From the NCBI GenBank assembly GCA_944384835.1, contig CALWUU010000007.1, forward strand, positions 18,715 to 82,714: a stretch of 64,000 nt of DNA. Direction: 5' to 3'. How positions within the stretch are numbered: the stretch's first letter is position 1; each line of letters begins with the position of its first letter. Position numbers and translations under genes: made by a program. This DNA comes from an uncultured Clostridia bacterium (lineage in GTDB: Bacteria; Bacillota; Clostridia; Oscillospirales; Acutalibacteraceae). The notes under the pieces are model-generated. The model was not told the origin of the DNA. It saw only the letters and a program-made list of their open reading frames with translations, and searched no databases. Positions 15,162-24,559 of this stretch are shown here, piece by piece.

Positions 15162-15788
15162 TCAGTCGGTTTGGTGTGTTTCTTCCTTATTTTTTGCTTG
15201 ACCGGCAGTTCCTTCTACCATACCCTCGCGTTTTAATACAGCAACAATGGTTTTGAGAAAACATTTAAGATCAAAAGAAAAGCTCATCCGCTGCACATAT
15301 TCTCCGTCCAAACGGGCTTTTTCTTTCCAAGAGACCTCATCTCTGCCGTTGATTTGAGCCCATCCGGTAAGTCCCGGCCGAATGTTGTTGGCACCATAGA
15401 GGTCTCGTTCAGCAATTAATTTTTCTTCACGAGGTATTACCGGACGAGGACCAATCAGACTCATTTGTCCGGATAAAATATTCCAAATTTGGGGCAGTTC
15501 ATCCAAAGAGGTTTTTCTTAAGAATTTTCCTACTCTTGTAATATATTGTTCCGGATTTTCCAGCATACAGGTGGGAATCTCTTTTGGAGTATCCACTTTC
15601 ATTGTGCGGAATTTCAAAATATGAAATAATTTTTTATCTTTACCTACTCTTTCCTGACGGAAAAAGACCGGACCTTTGGAATCCAGTTTTACAACAATAA
15701 TTAAAACAATAAATATAGGCAGAAATATAATACTGCATATCAAAGAAATGCAAAAATCACACAAACGCTTGAAGAACCTGATATACAC
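15162..15788 (-). CDS. Bacterial sugar transferase (undecaprenyl-phosphate phosphoglycosyl transferase)
   Basis: A small monotopic phosphoglycosyl transferase of 208 residues that loads the first sugar phosphate on undecaprenyl phosphate for exopolysaccharide or glycan synthesis. It has one N-terminal hydrophobic re-entrant helix (residues about 10-33), then GPVFFRQERVGKDKKLFHILKFRTM, where the Asp-Glu pair typical of the family is represented at KTSLDELPQIWNIL. The loops MSLIGPRPVIPREE and RPGLTGWAQINGRD complete the signature. The GTG at 15786-15788 has a GGAGG site 7 bases upstream. A TTG five codons earlier would place the site inside the coding region. No other polysaccharide genes are nearby, so it stands alone with its own terminator. 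Confidence 0.9.
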   Translation of the reverse strand: MYIRFFKRLCDFCISLICSIIFLPIFIVLIIVVKLDSKGPVFFRQERVGKDKKLFHILKFRTMKVDTPKEIPTCMLENPEQYITRVGKFLRKTSLDELPQIWNILSGQMSLIGPRPVIPREEKLIAERDLYGANNIRPGLTGWAQINGRDEVSWKEKARLDGEYVQRMSFSFDLKCFLKTIVAVLKREGMVEGTAGQAKNKEETHQTD

Positions 15789-16161
15789 TAAAAGTTCCTC
15801 CAATCATAGTTTTCCTCATTGCATTTTGCATAACTGCAGCACGCAATTACGGAAAAAACTTCTCAAAAGAAAAGCTTTGTTTGTTTTTTGTTTTTTCGTC
15901 TTTTTTTGCTTTTAATTGAACCTTTATTATCATATTTGACACTGTTAGACATTATACCTTACTCACTGGTAAAAGTCAAATAATACAACATTTTTTAGTT
16001 TCCTATGCAATGCTTCTTCTGCTGATAAGAAAGTGTTTCATCCATTATTTTGAATAAAACGAATACAATTATACCTTTATAAAAATATCAGTTTTAATGG
16101 TGTGGTAATAATAGACGTCATTTGACAAATGTTAATAATATGTTGTAAATACCGAATACTA

Positions 16162-16190
16162 TTGACAGATTTGCAGAAACATAGTAAATT
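16162..16190 (+). promoter_or_regulatory. Probable promoter of lrgAB
   Basis: TTGACA at 16162-16167 and TAAATT at 16185-16190 are 17 bases apart. A second perfect TTGACA at 16122-16127 could serve an alternative start. The rest of the gap 15789-16121 is AT-rich with low-complexity T-runs around 15870-15915 and no gene I can support. Confidence 0.5.
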
Positions 16191-16242
16191 GAAAGCATAC
16201 TGAATTAGTATACAAAAAAATTAAACAATCGGAGCGTGTTTT

Positions 16243-16623
16243 ATGAAAATTTTAATCCAATTGGCTATTATATTCAGCGTTTGTCTTGCAGCAGAATGTA
16301 TTGCGGCAGTGCTTCCATTTACATTTCCTTCCGGTGTTATTGGTATGATACTGTTATTTTTACTTTTGCTGCTTAAATTTATAAAAAGACGTCATATAGA
16401 AGATGTTTCACAGTTTGTATTAAAAAATATTTCGTTTTTCTATATTCCCACAGCAGTAAGCATTATGGAAAGTGTAGGTTATTTGCAGGGATATATGTGG
16501 CAATTTGCACTTATCTGTATTGTTTCCGCTTTGCTTACCTTTTTGGCAACTGCATATACCGTTATAGGAGTTATGAAGCTTCAGGAAAAAATTACGGCAA
16601 AGAAAGGAGATAAAAATGAATAA
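16243..16623 (+). CDS. lrgA: CidA/LrgA family holin-like membrane protein
   Basis: A 126-residue integral membrane protein with four hydrophobic segments. It shows the LrgA pattern of an N-terminal helix, then PSGVIGMILLFLLL (near residue 29) and a loop (SFFYIPTAVSIMES near 65), with a basic C-terminal tail. LrgA and LrgB act together. Depending on species they modulate murein hydrolase activity and programmed lysis, or transport pyruvate or other small organic acids across the membrane. ATG start with GGAGCG upstream. The end overlaps the lrgB start by 8 bases, so the pair is coupled. Confidence 0.87.
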   Translation: MKILIQLAIIFSVCLAAECIAAVLPFTFPSGVIGMILLFLLLLLKFIKRRHIEDVSQFVLKNISFFYIPTAVSIMESVGYLQGYMWQFALICIVSALLTFLATAYTVIGVMKLQEKITAKKGDKNE

Positions 16624-17314
16624 TGTTTTGAATAATTTACAGGCTATTTTAAGCAATGGTTTATTTGGAATTACGTTAACAATTGTATGTTATTTAATTG
16701 GTTTATGGCTGAACCGTAAATTTAAAACTCCAATCTTGAATCCGTTATTAATTGCAGTGGTTTTGATTATTCCAATTTTATATTTTTGCAGAATACCATT
16801 TGATGCATATAATGAAGGAGGAAGCATCATCACAGTATTTTTAGTGCCTGTTACTACTATTTTAGGATACAGCATTTATTTACAGCTTGAGACATTAAAA
16901 AAATATTGGCTGCCAATTTTAACGGGCTGTTTGGTAAGCTGTGGTGTTTCTATCGGCAGTACCATTGCTTTATGCAAAGTATTTGGTTTAGATGAAACTT
17001 TAACAGGTTCTCTTGTTCCTCATACGGTAACAACGCCGATTGCCGTTGGAGTCAGTGAAAAATTAGGCGGAATTACAGGTATTACGGTAGCCGGTGTTAT
17101 TTTCACAGGTGTGATTGGAGCGGTGCTTGCTCCGCTGCTGGTAAAATTGTTCCGTATGAAGAATCCGGTAGGTGTTGGCGTAGGCTTGGGCTGCAGCAGT
17201 ACAGCAATCGGAACGGCGAGGGCAATGGAATTGGGAGAAATACAAGGCGCAATGAGCAGTATGGCTTTGGGAGTAGCAGGTATGATGACAGTTGTGATCT
17301 CTATGTTTTTATAG
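16616..17314 (+). CDS. lrgB: LrgB family membrane protein
   Basis: A 232-residue polytopic membrane protein with about seven to eight hydrophobic helices. Typical LrgB motifs are FGITLTIVCYLIGLWLNRK near residue 18, TPILNPLLIAV near 38, SLVPHTVTTPIAVGVSEKLG near 133, and GLGCSSTAIGTARAMELGE near 190, which is the signature loop. It overlaps lrgA and shares its promoter region. The pair lacks a nearby LytSR-type two-component system, so how it is regulated is not visible here. Confidence 0.92.
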   Translation: MNNVLNNLQAILSNGLFGITLTIVCYLIGLWLNRKFKTPILNPLLIAVVLIIPILYFCRIPFDAYNEGGSIITVFLVPVTTILGYSIYLQLETLKKYWLPILTGCLVSCGVSIGSTIALCKVFGLDETLTGSLVPHTVTTPIAVGVSEKLGGITGITVAGVIFTGVIGAVLAPLLVKLFRMKNPVGVGVGLGCSSTAIGTARAMELGEIQGAMSSMALGVAGMMTVVISMFL

Positions 17315-17329
17315 AAATGAATCGCATAG

Positions 17330-17358
17330 TTGACTGTAATGATAATATCAGGTATAAT
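17330..17358 (+). promoter_or_regulatory. Sigma-A promoter of pnuC
   Basis: TTGACT at 17330-17335, a 17-base spacer and a perfect TATAAT at 17353-17358. Transcription should begin near 17365, leaving a leader of about 118 bases. Confidence 0.8.
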
Positions 17359-17364
17359 GAAAAA

Positions 17365-17465
17365 AATCTTATAAAAACTGCCACCGGGTAGTGTGAAATC
17401 TATAGCATTCACTTACACATCGTTAGGTCTTTGAAGATGTGTTATGTGGATGCTTATTTTTTGAA
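17365..17465 (+). promoter_or_regulatory. Structured leader of pnuC with terminator-like hairpin
   Basis: The leader holds a long hairpin. The outer arms 17404-17412 and 17446-17454 pair over 9 bp with one wobble, the inner arms 17415-17421 and 17436-17442 pair over 7 bp, and a T-run follows at 17454-17462. This fits an intrinsic terminator inside the leader. An upstream GTGAA can pair with TTCAC of the left arm, giving a simple antiterminator. Such a layout suggests attenuation, probably by an NAD-related metabolite because the gene is pnuC. It does not match from memory the known NAD riboswitch classes or the TPP, preQ1 or THF classes. Confidence 0.55.
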
Positions 17466-17482
17466 AGGATATGTGATATCAA

Positions 17483-18175
17483 ATGCGAAACCCTTTCCAA
17501 AATTTTAAGAAATATGAATGGGTGATTTGGATTTTATCTGTGCTCATTGTGGCGGTATCCAATGTACTGACAGGAGAAGTACAAATATTTACGCTTTGCG
17601 CCACAGTAATTGGAGTAACCGCTCTTATTTTTGTGGCAAAAGGAGACGTATGGGGACAAATACTCACAGTGGTATTCAGTATTTTGTATGCTATTTCTTC
17701 TTTGCAATTTCGATATTACGGAGAAATGATTACGTATCTGGGGATGACAGCGCCTATTGCCGTCCTTTCCATTGTTTCTTGGATTCGTCACCCGTACCAA
17801 AAAGGAGGCAGTGAGGTAAAAATACATAAGCTGTCTAAATTACAAACCTGGGTCATGTGGATTTTGACAATTGTTACTACAATTGGCTTCTTCTTTATTC
17901 TTCGGGCACTTGATACCCCGAATTTGGCAGTAAGCACAATTTCCATTGCTACCAGTTTTCTGGCATCATACTTAATGTTATTTCGCAATTCCTATTATGC
18001 ATTGGCATATGCGGCCAATGATATTGTTTTAATTATATTATGGATATTGGCGTCATTGGAAGAAATTTCTTACGTACCGATGATTGTATGTTTTAGTATA
18101 TTTTTATTCAATGATATATATGGTTTTTTCAGCTGGAAATTAAGAGAAAAAAAGCAGAAACAGCCTAATATATAA
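17483..18175 (+). CDS. pnuC: PnuC-family nicotinamide riboside (or related vitamin) transporter
   Basis: A 230-residue inner membrane protein with about seven to eight hydrophobic helices. PnuC proteins move nicotinamide riboside by facilitated diffusion, and relatives carry thiamine or riboflavin. The characteristic stretches are GDVWGQILTVVFSILYAISS near residue 54, FRYYGEMITYLG near 76 and the second repeat with SYYALAYAANDIVLIILWIL near 172, matching the internal pseudo-repeat and its paired W/N residues in the binding site. ATG at 17483 with an AAAGGA site 13 bases upstream, a rather long spacing. It is alone in its transcript, with its own promoter, structured leader and terminator. Confidence 0.9.
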   Translation: MRNPFQNFKKYEWVIWILSVLIVAVSNVLTGEVQIFTLCATVIGVTALIFVAKGDVWGQILTVVFSILYAISSLQFRYYGEMITYLGMTAPIAVLSIVSWIRHPYQKGGSEVKIHKLSKLQTWVMWILTIVTTIGFFFILRALDTPNLAVSTISIATSFLASYLMLFRNSYYALAYAANDIVLIILWILASLEEISYVPMIVCFSIFLFNDIYGFFSWKLREKKQKQPNI

Positions 18176-18206
18176 AAGAGAGGCAGGAATTTCCTGCCTC
18201 TCTTTT
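18174..18206. terminator. Bidirectional terminator between pnuC and lepA
   Basis: A perfect 15-bp stem (18174-18188 with 18192-18206) with a 3-base loop and T-runs on both strands lies between the convergent genes pnuC and lepA. The left arm overlaps the pnuC stop codon. Confidence 0.88.
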
Positions 18207-18233
18207 GTTGTGTATATTTTAAATAAATATTAG

Positions 18234-20045
18234 TTATTCGTCCAGCTTCAAGACACTCATGAACGCATCCTGCGGAACTTCTACGGTTCCTAATTGACGC
18301 ATACGTTTTTTACCTTCTTTTTGTTTTTCCAGCAGCTTGCGTTTACGGGTAATGTCACCGCCGTAACATTTGGCGAGCACATCTTTTCTCACTGCTTTTA
18401 CTGTTTCACGCGCAATAATTTTACCGCCGATACATGCTTGTATTGGAACTTCAAATAGTTGACGCGGAATTTTTTGCTGAAGTTTCTCCGCCATTTTTCT
18501 GCCGCGTGCATATGCTTTATCTTTATGAATAATAAAGCTTAATGCGTCAACCACTTCTCCGTTGAGCATCATATCCAGTTTTACCAAGTCGCTTTTTGCA
18601 TATCCAATCATTTCATAGTCAAACGAAGCATATCCGCGTGTACGGGATTTTAACGCATCAAAAAAGTCATATATAATTTCATTTAAAGGCAATTCATAAT
18701 GAATATCTACACGGTCAGTATCCAAGTATTTCATATCTTTGAATATACCGCGGCGTTCCTGACAAAGTTCCATAATATTGCCGACATATTCGCTGGGAGT
18801 ATAAATATGAGCGCTGGTCATAGGCTCCTCTGCCTGCGCAATCAATACGGAATCGGGATAGTTGGTTGGATTATCTACCATAATCACTTCGCCGTTTGTT
18901 TTTGTAATACGGTATATAACGCTTGGCGCTGTTGTAATAATATCTAAATTATATTCTCTTTCCAATCGTTCCTGTATGATTTCCATGTGAAGCAATCCTA
19001 AAAAACCACAACGGTAACCAAAGCCGAGCGCAATAGAGGTTTCAGGTTCATAAGTGAGGGCCGCGTCATTCAACTGCAGCTTCTCCAGCGCATCTCTCAA
19101 ATCAGAGTAATGAGCGCCGTCTGCCGGATAGATACCGCTGAATACCATTGGCTGTATGGTTCTGTAACCCGGCAAGGGTTCTGCCGCAGGACGGTTTTGC
19201 AAGGTAATGGTATCACCTACGTGAGCATCCTGAACAGATTTAATGGAAGCTGCAATATAACCCACTTCACCTGCTGATAATACATCGGCTGATTCGGTTC
19301 CGCCTCCGGCCCGCATATAGCCGCACTCTACAACGGTAAAAGCAGCTCCGGTCGCCATCATGCGGATCACATCTCCGGGACGCACCTGTCCTTCCTTAAT
19401 ACGGACATAAACAATAACGCCTTTATATGCATCGTAGTAAGAATCAAAAATAAGCGCCTGCAACGGTTGTTCCGGGTCGCCGTTTGGAGGTGGGATTTGC
19501 TTTACAATTTGTTCCATAACCTGGTCAATGTTAAGACCTGTTTTGGCTGAAATACGCGGGGCATCTTCAGCAGGAATTCCAATGACATCTTCAATCTCTT
19601 TACAAACACGGTCAGGATCGGCGCTGGGTAAATCCACTTTGTTGATAACAGGTACAATTTCCAACCCTCCGTCAACCGCCATGTAGGTATTTGCAAGTGT
19701 TTGTGCCTCTATACCTTGAGAAGCATCGACTACTAAAATAGCGCCTTCACAAGCAGCCAAAGAGCGGGAAACTTCATAGGTAAAGTCCACGTGACCGGGA
19801 GTATCTATTAAATTAAAAATATAATCTTGGTTATCTTTTGCGTGATATACTAACGTAACAGCATGTGCTTTAATGGTGATGCCGCGTTCCCGTTCCAAAT
19901 CCATATTGTCCAACAGTTGATTTTCCATATCCCGCAGAGCTACGGCTTTGGTTTGTTCCAGTATGCGGTCTGCCAAAGTGCTTTTGCCGTGGTCGATATG
20001 CGCAATGATGCTGAAATTTCGTATTCTATCTTGTGGCACTGACAA
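18234..20045 (-). CDS. lepA: Elongation factor 4 (LepA)
   Basis: EF4 is a ribosome-bound GTPase that affects translocation and initiation under stress. The protein has 603 residues from the preferred TTG start at 20043-20045, which has an AGGTGA site 5 bases upstream. The GTG at 20054 has none. G1 is [10 protein letters not shown]2 ERGITIK, G3 DTPGHVDF and G4 [10 protein letters not shown]. The LepA-specific C-terminal domain ends with [25 protein letters not shown] and [14 protein letters not shown]. All catalytic residues, including the G3 His, are intact. It is often followed by hemN/hemW in Bacillota. Here hemW lies 3.2 kb away in the opposite direction, beyond the riboswitch-controlled ATPase. 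Confidence 0.97.
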   Translation of the reverse strand: MSVPQDRIRNFSIIAHIDHGKSTLADRILEQTKAVALRDMENQLLDNMDLERERGITIKAHAVTLVYHAKDNQDYIFNLIDTPGHVDFTYEVSRSLAACEGAILVVDASQGIEAQTLANTYMAVDGGLEIVPVINKVDLPSADPDRVCKEIEDVIGIPAEDAPRISAKTGLNIDQVMEQIVKQIPPPNGDPEQPLQALIFDSYYDAYKGVIVYVRIKEGQVRPGDVIRMMATGAAFTVVECGYMRAGGGTESADVLSAGEVGYIAASIKSVQDAHVGDTITLQNRPAAEPLPGYRTIQPMVFSGIYPADGAHYSDLRDALEKLQLNDAALTYEPETSIALGFGYRCGFLGLLHMEIIQERLEREYNLDIITTAPSVIYRITKTNGEVIMVDNPTNYPDSVLIAQAEEPMTSAHIYTPSEYVGNIMELCQERRGIFKDMKYLDTDRVDIHYELPLNEIIYDFFDALKSRTRGYASFDYEMIGYAKSDLVKLDMMLNGEVVDALSFIIHKDKAYARGRKMAEKLQQKIPRQLFEVPIQACIGGKIIARETVKAVRKDVLAKCYGGDITRKRKLLEKQKEGKKRMRQLGTVEVPQDAFMSVLKLDE

Positions 20046-20256
20046 ATCAATCACCTATGCTTCTTTTGAAATTTAAATTAATTTATTATAACATAAAAGA
20101 AATTGCTTTACAATTTCTACTCTATAAATGTTCGATTAACAGCCAAAATTTTAATTTTGATGCTGTTTTACAGTACACATATATTTTGGGATTGTTTTAT
20201 CAGTACAGTCATACGGTTTCATATTGCCGAAAGATTTTCCTGTTTCCATTTTGCAG

Positions 20257-20285
20257 TTGACAATTAAAAAAAAGTATGGTACATT
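20257..20285 (+). promoter_or_regulatory. Promoter of the riboswitch-controlled P-type ATPase
   Basis: A perfect TTGACA at 20257-20262, 17 bases, then TACATT at 20280-20285. The start of RNA near 20292 coincides with the 5' edge of the manganese aptamer. Confidence 0.7.
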
Positions 20286-20294
20286 ATTGACAAG

Positions 20295-20389
20295 TTAAAA
20301 GGGAGTAGCTGGCAGAGATATCTGTGATACAGTGCGACATTCCGGCTTTTTTTAAAAGCTCGCTTGTATCTGAAATAGCAAGACTTTTA
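20295..20389 (+). promoter_or_regulatory. yybP-ykoY manganese riboswitch aptamer
   Basis: The 5' strand contains the conserved GGGAGTAGC after TTAAAA, and the 3' strand ends with TAGCAAGACTTTTA. Helix P1 forms between TAAAAG (20296-20301) and CTTTTA (20384-20389). In between are a CAGA/TCTG hairpin and a GATACA/TGTATC helix carrying the distal arm with GCGACATTCCGG. Both conserved loops expected to dock around Mn2+ are therefore present. The 3' P1 strand is shared with the left arm of the terminator at 20381-20418, so Mn2+ binding should switch expression on. The downstream gene is a cation P-type ATPase, a known target class. Confidence 0.88.
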
Positions 20390-20426
20390 TTACGGTTTTA
20401 GAGCCGTAATAAAAGTCTTTTTTTAT
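20381..20426 (+). terminator. Riboswitch expression-platform terminator
   Basis: A perfect 15-bp stem (20381-20395 with 20404-20418) is followed by seven or more T residues. Its left arm includes the 3' strand of aptamer helix P1, so the two structures are mutually exclusive. Confidence 0.88.
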
Positions 20427-20471
20427 TTCAGCTTAGCTGATTCCAAGTATGTAATGTTAGGAGGAATATCC

Positions 20472-23078
20472 ATGAAACGCTTTTTTCAGCAGACGACTGA
20501 AGAAGTTCTTTCCAATTTAGGTACTACAACCAGTGGTTTGAATGATGCCAAAGTAGAGGAACAGCGCGCGACTTATGGACGAAATGAACTGGAAGAAAAA
20601 AAATCTAAAAATATCTTTCAAGTATTTTTTATGCAATTTTTAGATTTACTGGTCATTATTTTAATTGCAGCGGCGCTTATTTCTCTGGCAACAGGAAACT
20701 ATGAGAGCACCATCGTTATTTTGGTAGTTATTATCCTGAATGCTATTTTAGGTACCGTACAGCATTTTAAGGCAGAAAAATCGCTGCAAAGCTTAAAGGC
20801 ATTGTCCTCGCCTGTTGCAAAAGTAATACGCAATGGACAAAAGATAGAGATTGATGCCAAAGATATTGTAGTAGGCGACATCATTGCTTTGGAAGCCGGA
20901 GACATGATTCCGGCTGACGGAAGATTGATTGAAAACTATTCGTTACAGGTAAATGAAAGTGCGCTGACAGGGGAATCGGAAGCGGTTCACAAACACTGTG
21001 AGGCAATTGATAAGGAAGAACTGGCGCTTGGAGATCAAGTAAACATGGTGTTTTCCGGTTCTATGGTAACGTATGGCCGTGCTTTGGTAGCTGTTACAGG
21101 TACGGGTATGAATACGGAAATTGGTAAAATTGCCAAGCTGATGAACGATACAAAAGAACGTAAGACTCCGCTTCAAGTAAGTCTTGATAACTTTAGTAAA
21201 AAGTTATCCTTGATTATTATGATAATTTGTTTTATCGTATTTGGTCTTACGTTGTATCACGAATTACCGGGAAATGAATTATTCTCAGCTATTATGGATT
21301 CGCTCATGTTTGCGGTAGCCTTGGCGGTAGCTGCGATTCCGGAAGCGCTGTCTTCTATTGTTACTATTTCTTTGGCAATTGGCACATCAAGAATGGCTAA
21401 ACAAAACGCAATTATTAAAAACTTGCGTGCGGTAGAAGGACTGGGATGTGTATCCATTATTTGTTCTGATAAAACAGGTACGTTAACACAGAATAAAATG
21501 ACGGTAACAGATTATTTTTGTTATGGGGACGGCAGTAAAGACAGATTATTTTTAACTTCTATATTATGTAATGATACTACTGTCACAGATGGCAAGACAT
21601 TGGGGGATCCAACCGAGACCAGTTTGGTGGATTACTATATGAAGCATAACGGGGATTATTACGACAAACTGGCGCAATACCCGCGTTTGGCAGAAATTCC
21701 GTTTGATTCCGACCGTAAATTGATGAGTACCCTTCACCGTATTGATGATAAATTGTATTTGGTGACAAAAGGTGCCGTAGATGTATTGCTGGACCGAGTA
21801 ACAAATATATTGGATGACGGCGTGACACGCCCAATTACAGAAGAAGACAAATTAAGAATCCAAAACGAAAATCAGAATATGTCTGAGAATGGTCTTCGCG
21901 TATTGGCTTTTGCCCAAAAAGTAGAAGACGATGAAAAAATCGATTTGCATGATGAACAAGGATATACATTTATCGGGCTGATTTGTATGATTGACCCTCC
22001 AAGAGAAGAATCTGCTCAAGCGGTACAAAACTGTATTCGCGCAGGTATCAAGCCGATTATGATTACAGGAGACCATAAAGTAACGGCTTCCGCAATTGCG
22101 AAACAAATCGGTATTTTCAAAGATGGCGATTTGGTCATGATTGGTACAGAACTGGATAAAATTTCAGACGAGGAATTATCCGAATTGCTGCCAAAAATTT
22201 CTGTATATGCCCGTGTATCTCCGGAACACAAAATTCGCATTGTTGATTTATGGCAGAAGAAAGGTCAAATTGTAGCTATGACAGGCGATGGCGTAAACGA
22301 CGCGCCTGCCTTGAAAAAGGCGGACATTGGTATTGCTATGGGTATTACAGGTACAGCAGTATCCAAAGATGCTTCTTCGATGATTTTGACCGATGATAAC
22401 TTTGCAACCATTGTCAAAGCAGTAACAAACGGTAGAAATATTTATAATAACATTAAGAACTCTATCCAATTTTTGTTGTCAGGCAATACTGCCGGTATTT
22501 TGGTTGTATTGTTTACTTCTATTTTTGGATTACCGGTTCCGTTTACAGCGGTACATTTGCTGTTTATTAACTTACTTACGGACAGCTTGCCCGCTTTGGC
22601 AATCAGTATGGAAAAATCCTCAAAGGATTTACTAAATGAAAAACCTCGCAGCAGTAAAGAATCTATTTTAACAAAGGATTTTTTAATTACGACAGGTTAT
22701 CAAGGTGTCTTGCTTGCGATTGCAACAGTAGGAGCTTTCTTTATTGGCTTGCAAACAGACGCAATGACAGCAAGTACCATGGCATTTGCTACCCTATGTT
22801 TAGGTCGTCTGTTCCATGGCTTTAACTCCAGAGCAAAAAGTTCTATTTTCAAATTGGGCATTCATACCAATTTATATACGGTAGGCGCATTTGTAATTGG
22901 CGTTGGTTTATTAAGCTGCGCACTGTTTATTCCGGGCGTTCAAGGTATATTTGATGTATCTCCGCTCAATGGTATGCAGATTGGCGCAATTGCAGGCTTG
23001 GCTTTTGCACCGACCGTTGTCATTCAAATCGTTAAAGTAATTATAGACGCTGTTACAGCGAAAAAGCAGAAATCATAA
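20472..23078 (+). CDS. P-type cation ATPase (type IIA, probable Mn2+/Ca2+ exporter)
   Basis: An 868-residue membrane pump. The N-terminal cation ATPase domain is followed by LTGESEAVHK (actuator, near residue 165), the TM4 motif PEALSSIVTISLAIG near 288, CSDKTGTLTQNKM with the phosphorylated Asp near residue 333, KGAVDVLLDR in the nucleotide domain, MITGDHKVTA, and MTGDGVNDAPALKKADIGIAMG. The last four helices include NLLTDSLPALAIS. TM4 has PEALS instead of the PEGLP of SERCA-type calcium pumps, a change compatible with Mn2+ selectivity. The ATG at 20472 has a perfect AGGAGG site. The ATG at 20454 lies before that site. Control by the Mn2+ riboswitch upstream argues for manganese efflux. Calcium remains possible. 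Confidence 0.93.
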   Translation: MKRFFQQTTEEVLSNLGTTTSGLNDAKVEEQRATYGRNELEEKKSKNIFQVFFMQFLDLLVIILIAAALISLATGNYESTIVILVVIILNAILGTVQHFKAEKSLQSLKALSSPVAKVIRNGQKIEIDAKDIVVGDIIALEAGDMIPADGRLIENYSLQVNESALTGESEAVHKHCEAIDKEELALGDQVNMVFSGSMVTYGRALVAVTGTGMNTEIGKIAKLMNDTKERKTPLQVSLDNFSKKLSLIIMIICFIVFGLTLYHELPGNELFSAIMDSLMFAVALAVAAIPEALSSIVTISLAIGTSRMAKQNAIIKNLRAVEGLGCVSIICSDKTGTLTQNKMTVTDYFCYGDGSKDRLFLTSILCNDTTVTDGKTLGDPTETSLVDYYMKHNGDYYDKLAQYPRLAEIPFDSDRKLMSTLHRIDDKLYLVTKGAVDVLLDRVTNILDDGVTRPITEEDKLRIQNENQNMSENGLRVLAFAQKVEDDEKIDLHDEQGYTFIGLICMIDPPREESAQAVQNCIRAGIKPIMITGDHKVTASAIAKQIGIFKDGDLVMIGTELDKISDEELSELLPKISVYARVSPEHKIRIVDLWQKKGQIVAMTGDGVNDAPALKKADIGIAMGITGTAVSKDASSMILTDDNFATIVKAVTNGRNIYNNIKNSIQFLLSGNTAGILVVLFTSIFGLPVPFTAVHLLFINLLTDSLPALAISMEKSSKDLLNEKPRSSKESILTKDFLITTGYQGVLLAIATVGAFFIGLQTDAMTASTMAFATLCLGRLFHGFNSRAKSSIFKLGIHTNLYTVGAFVIGVGLLSCALFIPGVQGIFDVSPLNGMQIGAIAGLAFAPTVVIQIVKVIIDAVTAKKQKS

Positions 23079-23109
23079 CTATGTTCTGACAGAATTATTT
23101 TAAGATAAC

Positions 23110-23147
23110 AAAAACTCTCCGGCTTTATAAAAGTCCGGAGAGTTTTT
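23110..23147 (+). terminator. Terminator of the P-type ATPase gene
   Basis: A 13-bp stem (23110-23122 with 23135-23147) followed by a T-rich run, 31 bases after the stop codon. Confidence 0.88.
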
Positions 23148-23295
23148 GTTTTTACATGATCGTAAGAAACATTGTATTCTTACTGATATGTATTTGTGGT
23201 GCTGTATTTTTAGCAAATTATGGCTTACACATCATTATATGTAAACTTACAATAAAATATGATATGATTAATAAAATGATATCAGGAGGAGCAGC

Positions 23296-24408
23296 ATGGA
23301 ACCGATAGGTCTTTATATACACGTACCGTTTTGTACGCAAAAATGTCCGTATTGCGATTTCTATTCACTCACGAATACAAAACAAATGGATGATTATACC
23401 AATTGTATTATTAATAAATTATATACATATAGAAAAAATCTAAATAGAACCGCGGATACGCTTTATTTTGGAGGCGGAACCCCCAGCACATTAGGTGCAG
23501 CCCGTTTGGGCGTTATTATAGATACGGCAAAGAACTGCTTTGGATTGGAACAAGCAGAAATTACAGTAGAAGTGAATCCGTCGGGACAGTTGGAAGCATT
23601 CTTCGATTCGCTGGCACAAAAAGGAGTGAATCGCGTATCAGTTGGAATGCAGTCCTCACACGCGGAAGAACTGAGTTTATTGGGAAGAACGCATACCGCA
23701 AAGCAAGCTGAGATGGCGGTTGCGGCTGCCCATAGAGCCGGAATTACAAATGTATCTATGGATTTGATGGTCGGAATTCAAAAACAGACAGAGCAAAGTT
23801 TAAAAGAATCCATCGCGTTTTGCCACGATGCAGGCGCAAGTCATATTTCAGCCTATTTACTAAAAGTGGAGCCAAATACTCCATATGGTCAGTATCAAAA
23901 TACGCTGATCCTGCCGGATGATGATCAAATGAGCGATTTTTATTTGTTTATGGTAGATGAATTGGAGTACAGAGGATATTATCAATATGAAATTTCTAAT
24001 TTTGCACAGAAGGATGCAAACGGAATATTACAAGTCAGCAAGCATAATACAAAATATTGGCAGGGGAAGGAGTACTTAGGCTTAGGACCGTCTGCTCATT
24101 CTTTCCTTAACGGAGAGAGATTCTATTATGACAGGAATCTAAGCTCATTTTTGGAAGGAAATCAGCCGATTATGGATGGACAAGGAGGGAATCAAGAAGA
24201 ATTTGCAATGCTGGCGTTACGATTGACAGATGGTTTGACCAATGAAATTTGGCAAAAGAAATTTCAAAAACCGCTGCCTCAGTCCTATGTAAAAAAAGCA
24301 CAACTGTATGAAGCTTCCGGTTTGGTTCGTATGAAAGAGAACGGCTTTGCACTGACTCCAAAAGGTTTTCTGGTATCCAATCAGCTTATTTTATCTATTA
24401 TAGAGTAA
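23296..24408 (+). CDS. hemW: HemW-like radical SAM protein
   Basis: A 370-residue radical SAM protein. The cluster motif CxxxCxxC is Cys13, Cys17 and Cys20 in VPFCTQKCPYCDFYS, and YFGGGTPSTL is the SAM-binding glycine motif. VEVNPSGQLEAF, GVNRVSVGMQSSHAEELSLLGRTH and YQYEISNFAQ are HemW/HemN-family stretches. HemW proteins bind heme and act as heme chaperones. They lack the fourth Cys of the HemN active site, and the typical HemN extra Cys (CxxxCxxCxC) is absent here as Phe22 follows Asp21. So it should not be called coproporphyrinogen dehydrogenase. ATG with a perfect AGGAGG upstream. It is a single gene. Confidence 0.92.
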   Translation: MEPIGLYIHVPFCTQKCPYCDFYSLTNTKQMDDYTNCIINKLYTYRKNLNRTADTLYFGGGTPSTLGAARLGVIIDTAKNCFGLEQAEITVEVNPSGQLEAFFDSLAQKGVNRVSVGMQSSHAEELSLLGRTHTAKQAEMAVAAAHRAGITNVSMDLMVGIQKQTEQSLKESIAFCHDAGASHISAYLLKVEPNTPYGQYQNTLILPDDDQMSDFYLFMVDELEYRGYYQYEISNFAQKDANGILQVSKHNTKYWQGKEYLGLGPSAHSFLNGERFYYDRNLSSFLEGNQPIMDGQGGNQEEFAMLALRLTDGLTNEIWQKKFQKPLPQSYVKKAQLYEASGLVRMKENGFALTPKGFLVSNQLILSIIE

Positions 24409-24559
24409 CATTAAGAGGGACGGATTCATTATTTTTGTTTTGCGCAATATGGATTGGAACATGGAACAATATAAAAATAAATAGATTTCGAGTACAGCTC
24501 GTAATGACTGTTTCGATACGCTTCTATATCATAAATATTCATTTTTTGGAGAAAGTAAC

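Noticed and set aside
23296..24408. Annotation as oxygen-independent coproporphyrinogen III dehydrogenase (HemN)
   Set aside because: The fourth cysteine of the HemN-type motif is absent, which fits HemW instead.
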